Below are positions 43,701-50,700 of a stretch of DNA of 64,000 bases, one piece after another. The stretch comes from Motacilla alba alba (Eukaryota > Chordata > Aves > Passeriformes > Motacillidae). Each line of letters begins with the position of its first letter. Within the stretch, counting starts at the first letter, position 1. Below the pieces are notes generated by a model, which was given only the letters and a program-made list of their open reading frames with translations, did no database searches and was not told the DNA's origin. Where the stretch lies: contig NC_052021.1 in NCBI RefSeq assembly GCF_015832195.1, forward strand, positions 31,584,786 to 31,648,785, written 5' to 3'. Both the position numbers and the translations under genes were made by a program.

Positions 43701-46700
43701 CAGAATATGCATCTTAACAAAAGAAATGCCTGTGCTGTTTCTGTTCATCATTTAGCCCTTCTGAACTGTTTATACAGCCCTGTTCGAAGGGCACTGCACA
43801 TAAACCAATTTCACCAATCCCTTTGATGAATATTCAGTGAGGTTGATAGGTCCTGCTGAGCTTTTTGTAGGCTGGTGTGTGCATAATGAATACTGAAAAT
43901 ACCCCATATTAACAATATATGACTGCCTATTTTTGCTTCTGAAGGCACTGAAAAATGTGCATTGCAAACAGCAATTGCCTTTGATTCCAAGGGCTGTGGA
44001 AGGTTCAGTATTTGCTGTCATACATATATGGAACCCAAAATCACCCAGCTTAGCTGCTGTGATGTGCAAGCTGCCAGTGTGGAGATCCCTCTTTAGTGTC
44101 ACTTAGTGCATTTTTTCTCTCGTGCCTTTATCTTGTTTTCCCTTTTTTTCTCACACTTGCCTCAACCCCTAACACATTTTAGTTTACTCTGAGGAGTGGG
44201 GGAGAGGAAAGACCAGGCTTTCCAGGCTGTGCTGCTGCTTTGTGCTTGGTGCCCATGTTTGCTCTGACAGCCAGGGAGCAGAGCCTGGGTGACCCCAGTG
44301 TCCCTGCACCCTCCACACACCTGGCTCACTGCCAAAATCCACACCCCAGTTCCTTTTCACTGACAGCTTTCTAATGTTGGTTTGTTGGTTTTCTTTTTTT
44401 CCTGTTAAAAACGTATCCTTATTTTTACATTTGAATACATGATGAGATTTATGAGATTTTTTTATTACTTTACATTTGAATACATGATGAGATTCTCCTT
44501 GTGAAAAACAAACAGATGTTATGCTTTGTGCATTACAGGTTGTTGCATTACTTATTTGCTGCTTTCCTAACAATTCCCGATTTTTCTATTTTGCTTCCGT
44601 TTTCGTTGCTTCTTGCTATTTGCTTGCAAAAACAAAACAGGCAAGCCTGGTAAGTAAAGCTTTTCACCAACTTTCACACCAGCATTTTGCATCTTTAGTT
44701 TCTTTTGCTTTTGTTCTCTGTTTGCTGCATTCCCATTGAGTCGTGTGAGTAGTAGTGAGCTGAGCCTGAAAGCGGATCTGCCGTGGTGCTGCTCTGATTC
44801 TGTCAGTTTGGATAGTGCTAGTCCTGAGCATACTTCTGTGATTGTTGGTGAGCCCTGGGCAGGGTGTTGCAGACATAGAAGTTATTTAATTCAAATATTT
44901 TGATCACCTAACCTCGTAAACGTATTTAGAATTAAGGATGTGTAGCTGCTTATCTAAGATTCGACTGGCAGACTATTACCAGCACATTTTATTGAAACTA
45001 AATCATAGTCTTAGAAAATAGAAGGTCCTTTCCAACCCAAACTATTCTGGGATTTTATGAAAATAGCACATAAAACTGTAGTCCTCTTCCAGCCAAGTTT
45101 CTGCCTTTTGTTGTATTTAACCACTTTGGTTTGGGAGCATCACTTGGACGTGCCTTGGTGCAGCCTGGTCTAGTGGGAGGTGTCCCTGCCCATGGCAGGG
45201 GGGTGGAAGCAAATGAGCTTTAAGGTACTTTCCAACCCAAACCATTCTGGGATTCTGTAGCATTTGCCCCAGTTTCCCATGAGTTTAAATGGTGCTGGGG
45301 GTTGAGTGTTGGAGGAGCTGATCCAGCTGAGAAGAGAGAATGGCCCACAATGTGCTGGGAGGAAGAGGAGGAACTCAGTAGTTGTGAGGCAGTGTGGCAT
45401 GAATTATTAACTTCCTGATCACCCTGGAAACAAATAAGGAAGTGGCTAAAATACCTCAGACAACATTCTCCCAAAAAGTAGGGATGTGATATTAAATACA
45501 TTAAAATATTTTGGATGAGGATGCAAATGGATCTCTTGCCCATGGAGCTGCAGTGATAGAAGTGTTGCCAGAGAACAGGATCCTGCCAGGGAAGGGTTTG
45601 GAATTTTCTAGGCAGGGTGTAATCTCCAGCACAATTAAACAAATCTAGTGCTGGAACACAAGGAGACAGCCTCTGAGCTTTAGAAAAATAAACAAAAGAC
45701 AACAACTTTTTTTTGTTTTAATTGAGAATACATTTATTTGGACATTAGAGAGGAATGCAGAGTGTCTCTAAGAAAGCAAAATAGAAAAGAATGTTTATTT
45801 TTAATAAAGTGTTAAATATATCCAAGTGATCTTGTATTACACAACTGGGCTTCTTTGCCATGTCAAAGGTGTTTGTTCACCTGTAAAATAAAGATGTTAC
45901 AAGCAGGTCCTGAGAACTTATCTGGCTCTTTTCATCTTCTGTATCAACTTCTGTAAATACAAAGCAAAATAAGCTCAGGTCAGGCTCTGCCCCAGCCAGG
46001 TGCTGTCAGGGGTGAGCAGAGGAGCCCAGGAGCTGATGCACAGCGTGGCATCATCTCTGCTCTGGCCTTGGTCAGGCCAACAAAACTGTGCATTTTTTTA
46101 GATGGAATATGCAAAAGGCAGAGATGAATCTCAGTCTGAGAATTGACAGTATCAGCTTTGCATTTTGGAGCTGACCAGCACTATAATTCAGATGAAATCT
46201 TCTATTCAAATAAAAACCCCAAACTCGTTTAGTTCTTTATGTTTCCAAATATAAAGGCCCAAATGAAAAGTTGTACATTGTGAAATGCCCAATGCTTTTT
46301 CCACAGGAGAACTTTTTACCTTATTTTAGTTTCTATCATAAATCAAGGAAGATGGTAGTACAAAACTGCTGTGTTTTGTGGGTGGGTTTCTTTTCAGTAT
46401 CATCCAAAGTACCCCTTAAAACATGGGCACAAGAATCATAGTTTAGGATTGAAGGAAACAATGCTGCATTTTGGAAGACAATGCCAGACCTTTTCTTCCA
46501 GTGTTATGTGGATAGTCCAACTTATTATGAGGTCAATTCCCTTGAAAATTCCTCCTCCATATGGATTTGTATTCCTGTTACGTTCTTCCCACCACCGCTG
46601 GCTCAAAGTTAACTATACACAGGAGGAGCTTGGCAGATGTTCTTAGCAGTATTTTTACACTTAGGAAGTCTGTCTGATGTTAGATTTCCTTTCCTCCACT

Positions 46701-49545
46701 TGCTCCAGCAATCCTTTGCTGGTAAAACACTGCTTTTCCAAGGGAAGAATTGAATTCCACTGAACAAAGTGCCTTGTTTGTGCAGGATTAGAAGGTGCCA
46801 GGAGATGACAGGCATTTATCAACAATGGCAAATAGCTTGTGGCCAGTGCTAGGAATGTGCATAAATGTCCTTTCCTTCAGCTAGTGCATCTTCAGGGGAA
46901 ATCCAACTTTTCATGGGAGCCTTTTCATGGGAGCAGCTGAGTTCAGAGTGAAGTACAGAGATACATTCACATTTTCCCCCAACATCAAAATATTTAAATA
47001 TCACTGTATTTAGCCTGTTTTCCTAAACAGGCTTGTGTCTTTATATAACTCTGACTTTTCTGGATCTTGTAAACTTACTAATACACAAATAGGGCAGAGT
47101 ATAGTAGAAACTGTAGATGATGGTGAACTCAGTGGACTTACTCCTGTTACCCTTCTGAAAACCTCTCTTTTCTCTACTCCTCTCTTCTTTCAGAGGATGA
47201 ACAGAGAGAGAAATCTGTCTCCCACCACACTGTTCAGCAGCTCATAGTGGAGAAGGAGCAAGCTCTGGCCGATCTGAACTCAGTGGAGAAATCCCTGGCA
47301 GATCTTTTCAGGAGATATGAGAAGATGAAAGAAGTCCTGGAGGGGTTTCGGAAGGTGAGTCACCTAAACATCTCCTTTGAAGAGCAGAGCTGAGCAGATT
47401 CTGTGGACCAGAATGTGCTGTGCTGCTGAACAGAAGGCAGGACTTGTGTTTCCAGCTAATTCTGATGTTCTGTATGACAAACCATAGTCCTCAGGTGAAG
47501 GATTGCAGCCTTCTATCAAATGCAGACAGAAAAATTGTAAATCTCTTTCCATTGTGTAATATTCTCTTTCAGGGGGTGTCAGTGTTGAACTGCAACCCTT
47601 CAAACAGCTGTGTGTGGCTCCCACAAACAGGTGCCCGTCCTGCATTTTAACCTCTTGGATTAAATTTGGTGTAATCTTCTCTTTTAAGAATGAAGAAGTG
47701 TTGAAGAAGTGTGCGCAGGAATATTTGTCACGAGTGAAGAAGGAGGAGCAGAGGTACCAGGCACTCAAGATTCATGCTGAGGAAAAACTGGACAGGTAAT
47801 TGAGTCATGGATTCACAGAGTGATTTGGGTTGGAAGGAATCCTAAAACCATCTTGTTCCACCCCCTGCCATGGACAGGGACACCTTCCACTGGACCAGGT
47901 TGCTCCAAGCCCTGTCCTGCCTAGCCTTGGACATTGCCAAGGCTGGTGCATGGATTGTACACATTTTTTCAGGAGTTCATGCTGCAGGATTCCCATGGCT
48001 GGACCTCACATCCCAGGCTGCTCCTGCAACATGCAAAGCACAAGCTGCTTTGTGATAGAGGTGGAAAGAAATGCAGTAATGGGAATTTCTGCAATGGGCT
48101 GGTGTTTCTTCTCGCTCCTGACAATACAGAACACCTTAAATTTCTATATTTAGCTAATGTCTTTATGTTTGTTTAATATATTTTCATGGGAGGGTCAAGA
48201 AAGAAGCCATTAGCCAGTTTCTTTTTTCAAGATCTCCACATAATGACCAGTTAAACCTTTCTAGAGATCATGTTCAGGACTCATAGCACAGTCCCCTGAA
48301 CTGGAGATCAGGTTTGGAAACTGCCATAAAACACTTCTACCTGAGTCATATTTGTGACTCCAGCAGAGGTATCTGAGAGAAGCACAAAGGGAGCAACACA
48401 GACAGTAAGAAAAAACTCTGCAGCCCCTGCTGAGCAAGAGAGGGAGTTGTGAAAAGCATTCAGGGACAAGTCTCACAACATACCCAAGATGTGCAGAAGG
48501 CAGCCCTGCCCTCTCCCCCCATTTGTTAAAGTGCTGTCCACCGTGGGGCACCCTCTGCCCTTTCCTGTGGAGACCCTGATGTGACCAAACCCTGTGTTTT
48601 TTTGCAGAGCCAATGCTGAAATTGCACAAGTGAGAGGCAAGGCCCAGCAGGAGCAGGCAGCGTACCAGGCCAGCCTTCGGAAGGAGCAGCTCAAAGTGGA
48701 TGCCTTGGAGAGAACACTGGAACAAAAGGTAAATAAATCAGGAGCCAAGCTCTGCCTGAGGATTGTTCTGCAGCTCACTGGCCTTGGGGACAGCAGCGCT
48801 CCCCAGATTTTAAGACAAAACCCCTGTGCACCAGCTGGACCCAGGTTTGATCTGAGCCCAAGTGTTTGGGGCTGGCTCAGCCTTGGGCAGAGCTCGGGGT
48901 GCACCTCTGCAGCCCAGACCTTAATTTGCTTCAGTTCTCAGGTTTTTCTTTCAGGTTCTGTTTCCCTTTTTAGTGCTAGCTGTAATTCCAGTGCTAATTC
49001 CAAAGTGTCTGTAGGAAATGCCTATTTATATCTCTGTTCTCTAGCTCAGCCGAGGGAGCTTGCTTTGGCATAGAACAGCTCGTCCTTGCTTGCAGCTCTG
49101 CAAGGCAGGGTGAAAATAATGACAAAAAATAGGAAAGTACAGCCCAGAAACAAATTTCCACTCTATTATTGTGGAGTGCTGGGAATGACTGCTGTGAAGC
49201 TGTCTGCTTTGGTGCTAAATTTGATTTATTAAAAGTGGAAGAGCTGTATTTGGAAGAAAGGAAGCATTTGTTTGAATGCATGTAGCTGTACTATGAATAT
49301 GAACACTGAGTTGTACTATATATGCATATATATCTGTATGTATAGATCTCCTCTTCTCAGCATGGGAGAAAAGTTAATTTTCCCACACCTTTCCCACTGG
49401 TTAGATAACATTAAAATTAAAAAAACTCCTCATCTTAATGCAACATCCTTTTCATTATATTTCACATTTTATTTTCCAGAATAAAGAGATAGAAGAATTA
49501 ACAAAGATTTGTGATGAACTGATTGCCAAAATGGGGAAAAGCTAA
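10602..49545 (+). CDS. TACC2: TACC2, 3' part of the gene (transforming acidic coiled-coil-containing protein 2), spliced, 5' end outside window
   Basis: TACC proteins are centrosomal and spindle adaptors. Their C-terminal coiled coil (TACC domain) binds XMAP215/ch-TOG and is regulated by Aurora A; TACC2 is also reported as a nuclear cofactor. The exons translate to protein that I recognise as TACC2 rather than TACC1 or TACC3, for example [36 protein letters not shown] and the C-terminus [11 protein letters not shown]. Coding exons are 10602-10771, 17376-18678, (21764-21799), 23256-23316, 24272-24479, 28197-28258, 29076-29191, 29942-30113, 30234-30374, 31254-31334, 37178-37321, 37717-37793, 41859-41902, (44641-44649), 47194-47354, 47689-47795, 48608-48728 and 49480-49545; those in brackets are cassettes. 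All junctions are GT/AG and phases agree, giving 1010 residues without the cassettes. No frameshift or premature stop is seen. In mammals a very large exon precedes 10602; it is not in this window. Confidence 0.96.
10690..10713 (+). repeat. Coding (GCA)8 trinucleotide tract, poly-alanine in TACC2
   Basis: Eight perfect GCA codons follow a Glu codon and precede GTT inside the exon at 10602-10771. A pure trinucleotide run in coding DNA is likely to vary in length between individuals and species. Confidence 0.9.
14060..14167 (+). mobile_element. CR1 LINE 3'-end fragment
   Basis: Contains gtcctgtgcacggccaggag, gggtcccttccagctcagga and the terminal tctgtgattctgtga, a typical CR1 3' UTR end. Confidence 0.85.
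15208..15228. repeat. Short (TTTTA)n tract
   Basis: About four to five TTTTA units in a TACC2 intron. Confidence 0.8.
17376..18678 (+). CDS. TACC2: TACC2 large SDP-repeat exon
   Basis: This 1303-nt exon is the largest TACC2 exon in the window (acceptor ctcccacag, donor gtaagt). It encodes about 433 residues. Near the start is [20 protein letters not shown], then a Ser/Thr-rich region with [20 protein letters not shown], which is a plausible phosphosite cluster. Basic stretches that could act as nuclear localisation signals lie at about 17777-17840, 18250-18315 and 18646-18678. Two further SDP-type motifs follow: [17 protein letters not shown] (about 18394-18446) and [16 protein letters not shown] (about 18492-18540). 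SDP repeats in TACC proteins have been linked to protein partners such as GAS41. The middle (about 17850-18240) is the least conserved compared with the human protein I recall. Confidence 0.97.
18679..23255 (+). other. TACC2: TACC2 intron(s) around the 36-nt cassette
   Basis: This stretch is 4.6 kb in total, split by the microexon at 21764. It contains an AT run at 19206-19240 and long T runs at about 20421-20451. No other coding segment is supported. Confidence 0.8.
21764..21799 (+). CDS. TACC2: TACC2 cassette microexon, 36 nt (in-frame)
   Basis: A pyrimidine-rich tract and tag acceptor precede a 36-nt segment that ends at the donor gtaagt. Placed between the exons ending at 18678 (two codon bases left over) and starting at 23256 (one base), it keeps the frame and inserts [12 protein letters not shown] after the Thr of TPLKT. 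From memory, a closely matching insert exists in some mammalian TACC2 isoforms, which supports it as real. As an exact multiple of three it is expected to be alternatively spliced. Confidence 0.85.
23256..23316 (+). CDS. TACC2: TACC2 coding exon
   Basis: The acceptor tattttcag is followed by one base completing a Thr (or Phe, after the 36-nt cassette) codon, then 20 codons encoding [20 protein letters not shown], ending at donor gtaaag in phase 0. The basic, proline-directed KKSPKRSP motif is typical of TACC2. Confidence 0.94.
23317..24271 (+). other. TACC2: TACC2 intron
   Basis: Nothing beyond unremarkable intronic sequence is seen in this 955-nt interval. Confidence 0.8.
24272..24479 (+). 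CDS. TACC2: TACC2 coding exon
   Basis: The acceptor tgctgcag leads into [20 protein letters not shown], and the exon continues through [19 protein letters not shown] and [16 protein letters not shown]. It starts in phase 0 and leaves one base, which joins the exon at 28197 to give a second Glu. The donor is gtactg, a poor U1 match, but the phase and homology fit only this junction. Confidence 0.95.
24480..28196 (+). other. TACC2: TACC2 intron
   Basis: This 3.7-kb intron has no recognised interspersed repeat. The part 27040-27400 is AT-rich with an octamer ATGCAAAT and several TAATTA-like words and looks like possible conserved regulatory DNA (see findings). Confidence 0.75.
28197..28258 (+). 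CDS. TACC2: TACC2 coding exon
   Basis: A strong polypyrimidine tract with ttgcag precedes an exon encoding [20 protein letters not shown], ending VP in phase 0 at donor gtaagt. It matches the TACC2 segment between SSPTE and the Gln/Asp-rich DDD motif. Confidence 0.94.
28259..29941 (+). other. TACC2: Two TACC2 introns flanking the exon at 29076
   Basis: Introns of 817 and 750 nt with no repeat or additional exon that I can support. The second contains a short TA/CA-rich stretch near 29840-29860. Confidence 0.75.
29076..29191 (+). CDS. TACC2: TACC2 coding exon with NAGNAG acceptor
   Basis: The exon encodes [20 protein letters not shown], then [19 protein letters not shown], and leaves two bases of a Gly codon (donor gtaggt). 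The acceptor is a tandem ccagcag, so splicing can use 29075 or 29078 and include or omit one Gln. Start 29076 is chosen because the human protein I recall has the Gln. Confidence 0.93.
29942..30113 (+). CDS. TACC2: TACC2 coding exon
   Basis: After the acceptor tttttccag one base completes the Gly codon, then [10 protein letters not shown] and 57 codons in all, ending TPEAIEI at donor gtgagt in phase 0. It lies N-terminal to the coiled coil and is moderately diverged. The following intron is only 120 nt. Confidence 0.93.
30234..30374 (+). CDS. TACC2: TACC2 coding exon leading into the TACC domain
   Basis: 47 codons run from acceptor cccttcag to donor gtttgt. They encode [20 protein letters not shown] and end [18 protein letters not shown], the conserved lead-in to the TACC domain. 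Confidence 0.94.
30375..31253 (+). other. TACC2: TACC2 intron
   Basis: Unremarkable intron of 879 nt. Its acceptor follows a G/C-rich stretch (ggggggactccccc) rather than a long pyrimidine tract. Confidence 0.75.
31254..31334 (+). CDS. TACC2: TACC2 coding exon, start of TACC coiled coil
   Basis: 27 codons encode [20 protein letters not shown] and then LSSLRSK, a clear amphipathic helix at the start of the TACC domain. Phase is 0 at both ends, so it can be skipped without a frameshift. The human exon, as I recall it, ends about three residues later (SRSHQDAK); here the donor is gtacct, a weak site. The frame stays open far into the following intron (see findings). Confidence 0.9.
31335..37177 (+). 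other. TACC2: TACC2 intron
   Basis: This 5.8-kb intron begins with about 465 nt in which the exon's reading frame stays open (to 31799). A CR1 fragment lies at 36285-36486. The rest shows no coding potential I can support. Confidence 0.75.
36285..36486 (+). mobile_element. CR1 LINE 3' fragment, about 200 bp
   Basis: Contains agcagctggggctgcccctg, aggctggacagggcttggag, cctgggacagtggaaggtgt and an end like ccatcccaaatcattctgg. Open frames over it belong to the repeat. Confidence 0.9.
37178..37321 (+). CDS. TACC2: TACC2 coding exon
   Basis: 48 codons start [20 protein letters not shown], continue [20 protein letters not shown] and end ALRLARAE (donor gtaact, phase 0). DVSISK-ALYSRIG is a conserved TACC2 block. 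The acceptor lacks a good pyrimidine tract (it is A-rich, aaaaacaaaaacacag), but phase and homology fix it. Confidence 0.92.
37717..37793 (+). CDS. TACC2: TACC2 coding exon (coiled coil)
   Basis: From acceptor tgtttcag the exon encodes [20 protein letters not shown] and then EVMEM, leaving two bases that become Arg with the next exon. It is highly charged with heptad-like spacing, part of the TACC coiled coil. Confidence 0.95.
37794..41858 (+). other. TACC2: TACC2 intron
   Basis: A 4.1-kb intron. Overlapping open frames on both strands at about 39073-39711 look like chance. No recognised repeat apart from an A-run at 39661. Confidence 0.75.
41859..41902 (+). CDS. TACC2: TACC2 coding exon (coiled coil)
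   Basis: This 44-nt exon (acceptor cctcttacag, donor gtaggt) encodes [14 protein letters not shown], with one base at each end shared with its neighbours. It matches the human [18 protein letters not shown] block. Confidence 0.94.
44424..44494 (+). repeat. Direct repeat, 26-bp unit spaced 45 bp
   Basis: A segment beginning tttacatttgaatacatgat occurs at 44424-44449 and 44469-44494 without mismatch, a small local duplication. Confidence 0.9.
44641..44649 (+). CDS. TACC2: Candidate 9-nt microexon of TACC2
   Basis: The nine bases GCAAGCCTG lie between a cag acceptor and a perfect gtaagt donor, in the intron between the exons at 41859 and 47194. Phase fits: G|GC AAG CCT G|AG would insert Gly-Lys-Pro between QMI and EDEQ in the coiled coil. 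The upstream 100 bases are pyrimidine-rich with several TGC triplets close to the acceptor, the arrangement described for SRRM4-dependent neural microexons. The size makes it easy to miss; the chance of a false hit is real. Confidence 0.5.
45021..45060 (+). mobile_element. CR1 LINE 3'-end fragment
   Basis: Contains aaggtcctttccaacccaaa followed by ctattctgggattttatga; only the last 40 bases are recognisable. A second CR1 end follows about 90 bases later. Confidence 0.8.
45150..45262 (+). mobile_element. CR1 LINE 3'-end fragment
   Basis: Contains gcagcctggtctagtgggag, gtccctgcccatggcagggg and tccaacccaaaccattctgg plus gattctgtag, the forward CR1 3' end. Confidence 0.9.
47194..47354 (+). CDS. 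TACC2: TACC2 coding exon (coiled coil)
   Basis: From acceptor cttctttcag the exon encodes [20 protein letters not shown] through [19 protein letters not shown] to [15 protein letters not shown], ending in phase 0 at gtgagt. This is the most conserved part of the TACC domain and is nearly identical to the human sequence I recall. Confidence 0.97.
47689..47795 (+). CDS. TACC2: TACC2 coding exon (coiled coil)
   Basis: The acceptor cttttaag is followed by [20 protein letters not shown] and [15 protein letters not shown], with two bases of an Arg codon left over. Twelve bases past its end (donor gtaatt) an antisense CR1 fragment begins. Confidence 0.97.
47808..47945 (-). mobile_element. CR1 LINE 3' fragment directly downstream of a TACC2 exon
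   Basis: Reads gattcacagagtgatttggg, ttggaaggaatcc, ccctgccatggacagggaca and gttgctccaagccctgtcc: a reverse-oriented CR1 3' end, starting about a dozen bases after the exon boundary at 47795. Confidence 0.9.
48608..48728 (+). CDS. TACC2: TACC2 coding exon (coiled coil)
   Basis: The exon encodes [20 protein letters not shown] and then [20 protein letters not shown], from acceptor ttttgcag to donor gtaaat, phase 0 at its end. It is a standard TACC-domain exon. Confidence 0.97.
49480..49545 (+). CDS. TACC2: TACC2 last coding exon with stop
   Basis: After acceptor attttccag the exon encodes [20 protein letters not shown], Ser and the stop TAA at 49543-49545. This is the invariant C-terminus of TACC2. 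The 3' UTR follows directly. Confidence 0.98.
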   Translation, partial: NKEIEELTKICDELIAKMGKS

Positions 49546-50060
49546 CTTTTAACCAAATTTCTGGACTTCGATATTGAGTGCAATATGACCATTGGCACAC
49601 TGATGTCCATACATTTATGTGGACAGGTTATATTTTCACTTTTTCGTATGCACTACTGTATTTTCTTTCTAAATAAAGTTGATTTAATTGTATGCAGTAC
49701 TAAGATGACTATCAGAATTTCTTGCTATTGTTTGCATTTTCATAGTATAATTCATAGCAAGTTGATCTCAAAGTTCCTGTATCAGGGAGATTGTCAAGTT
49801 CTCTAAGAAAATACAAATTGCTGATCCTAGCCTTCCCTTTGTACATGAGTTCCCATGTTGGATGTCTTTTGGATTTAATATAAACATGTATTACTTGCAT
49901 GGGGACTCTTGCCTTAAGGAATGTAAACTTTATCTGCATTTGCCGATTTGTAAAATAAAATCTAAAAAAAAAAAAAAAAAAAAAAAAAGAAAGAAAATGC
50001 ATGTCACAAATGAAATTCTCTATTGTAAATAAATTTTTTCGTTGAAAGTTGAAGATAAGT
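49546..50060 (+). promoter_or_regulatory. TACC2: TACC2 3' UTR with three candidate poly(A) signals
   Basis: AATAAA hexamers occur at 49672-49677, 49954-49959 and 50028-50033. The last is followed by a T/GT-rich stretch, so it is the best candidate for the distal cleavage site; the first would give a 3' UTR of only about 150 nt. A genome-encoded A-run of about 24 bases sits at 49965-49988, just past the second signal, and could mis-prime oligo(dT) cDNA. Confidence 0.75.
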
Positions 50061-50645
50061 ATGGCTCTCTTTTGTGTCCTTCACTTGCTTATTTCAGCAC
50101 CAGATGCTCTTGGGAATTAATTCCTCCACAGAAAGCACTTCATGGGTCGCTGCTTGGAACACTTTGTGGGTCACAAGAGTCTGCTGCTTATGTGCACATA
50201 TCTAGGTCTATATCTTAATGTCTCTCTATATATATGTGTGTGTCTATGTGTTGGATTTGGACCACTCAAGTCTCAAGCATAGGCTTAATCCTCCAAAATA
50301 TTTAATGCTCTGACCCTGATCCAGCAAATCCCATGGGCAAATGTAATGAGGCTGTTGGAGGAGTCGGAGGCTGTGGCATGTGGTGACAGGATGGTTTTTA
50401 AGCATGTCTGGCACTGAAAGGTGAATAATTTCCTGCTCCTGGAAGAATTTGCCTGCAGGGCTGGTGGAGACGAGGTTGGTGTGATCAGAGGTGCAGCCAG
50501 AATAAGCTCCATAAGTAGCACTCTTGAACACCTCTTTATCCTGTAAGTTATCCTCTGCACAGGATTAGGGATGGAGGAGAAGCATTAAGGCTCTAATAGC
50601 AAACAAACTGCTTTCTTTGCCTAATGGTGCATCTCTTGGATCTCC

Positions 50646-50700
50646 ATGATGTGGACAGTCTTCAGCCTGCTTCTTGTCAGCTCCCTTTTTGTCCTCAAAA
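50646..50700 (+). CDS. Ly6-like gene, exon 1 (signal peptide)
   Basis: Eighteen codons plus one base, ending at a perfect gtaagt donor. It encodes the hydrophobic signal sequence. No TATA box or CpG-rich promoter is obvious in the 600 bases upstream, so an unseen 5' non-coding exon is possible. Confidence 0.85.

Larger units (their letters stand above)
41903..47193 (+). other. TACC2: TACC2 intron(s) around the candidate 9-nt microexon
   Basis: A 5.3-kb interval with two CR1 3' ends (45021, 45150), a 45-bp-spaced direct repeat (44424, 44469) and the candidate microexon at 44641. The bases around the microexon (about 44540-44740) are strikingly pyrimidine-rich. Confidence 0.75.
47796..49479 (+). 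other. TACC2: Last two TACC2 introns
   Basis: Introns of 812 and 751 nt separated by the exon at 48608. The first begins with an antisense CR1 fragment (47808-47945); the second has a TATA-rich stretch near 49315-49345. Confidence 0.8.

Noticed and set aside
49546..49990. A-run after AATAAA suggesting a processed retrocopy
   Set aside because: The upstream gene has intact introns and the A-run is simply genomic sequence in the 3' UTR.
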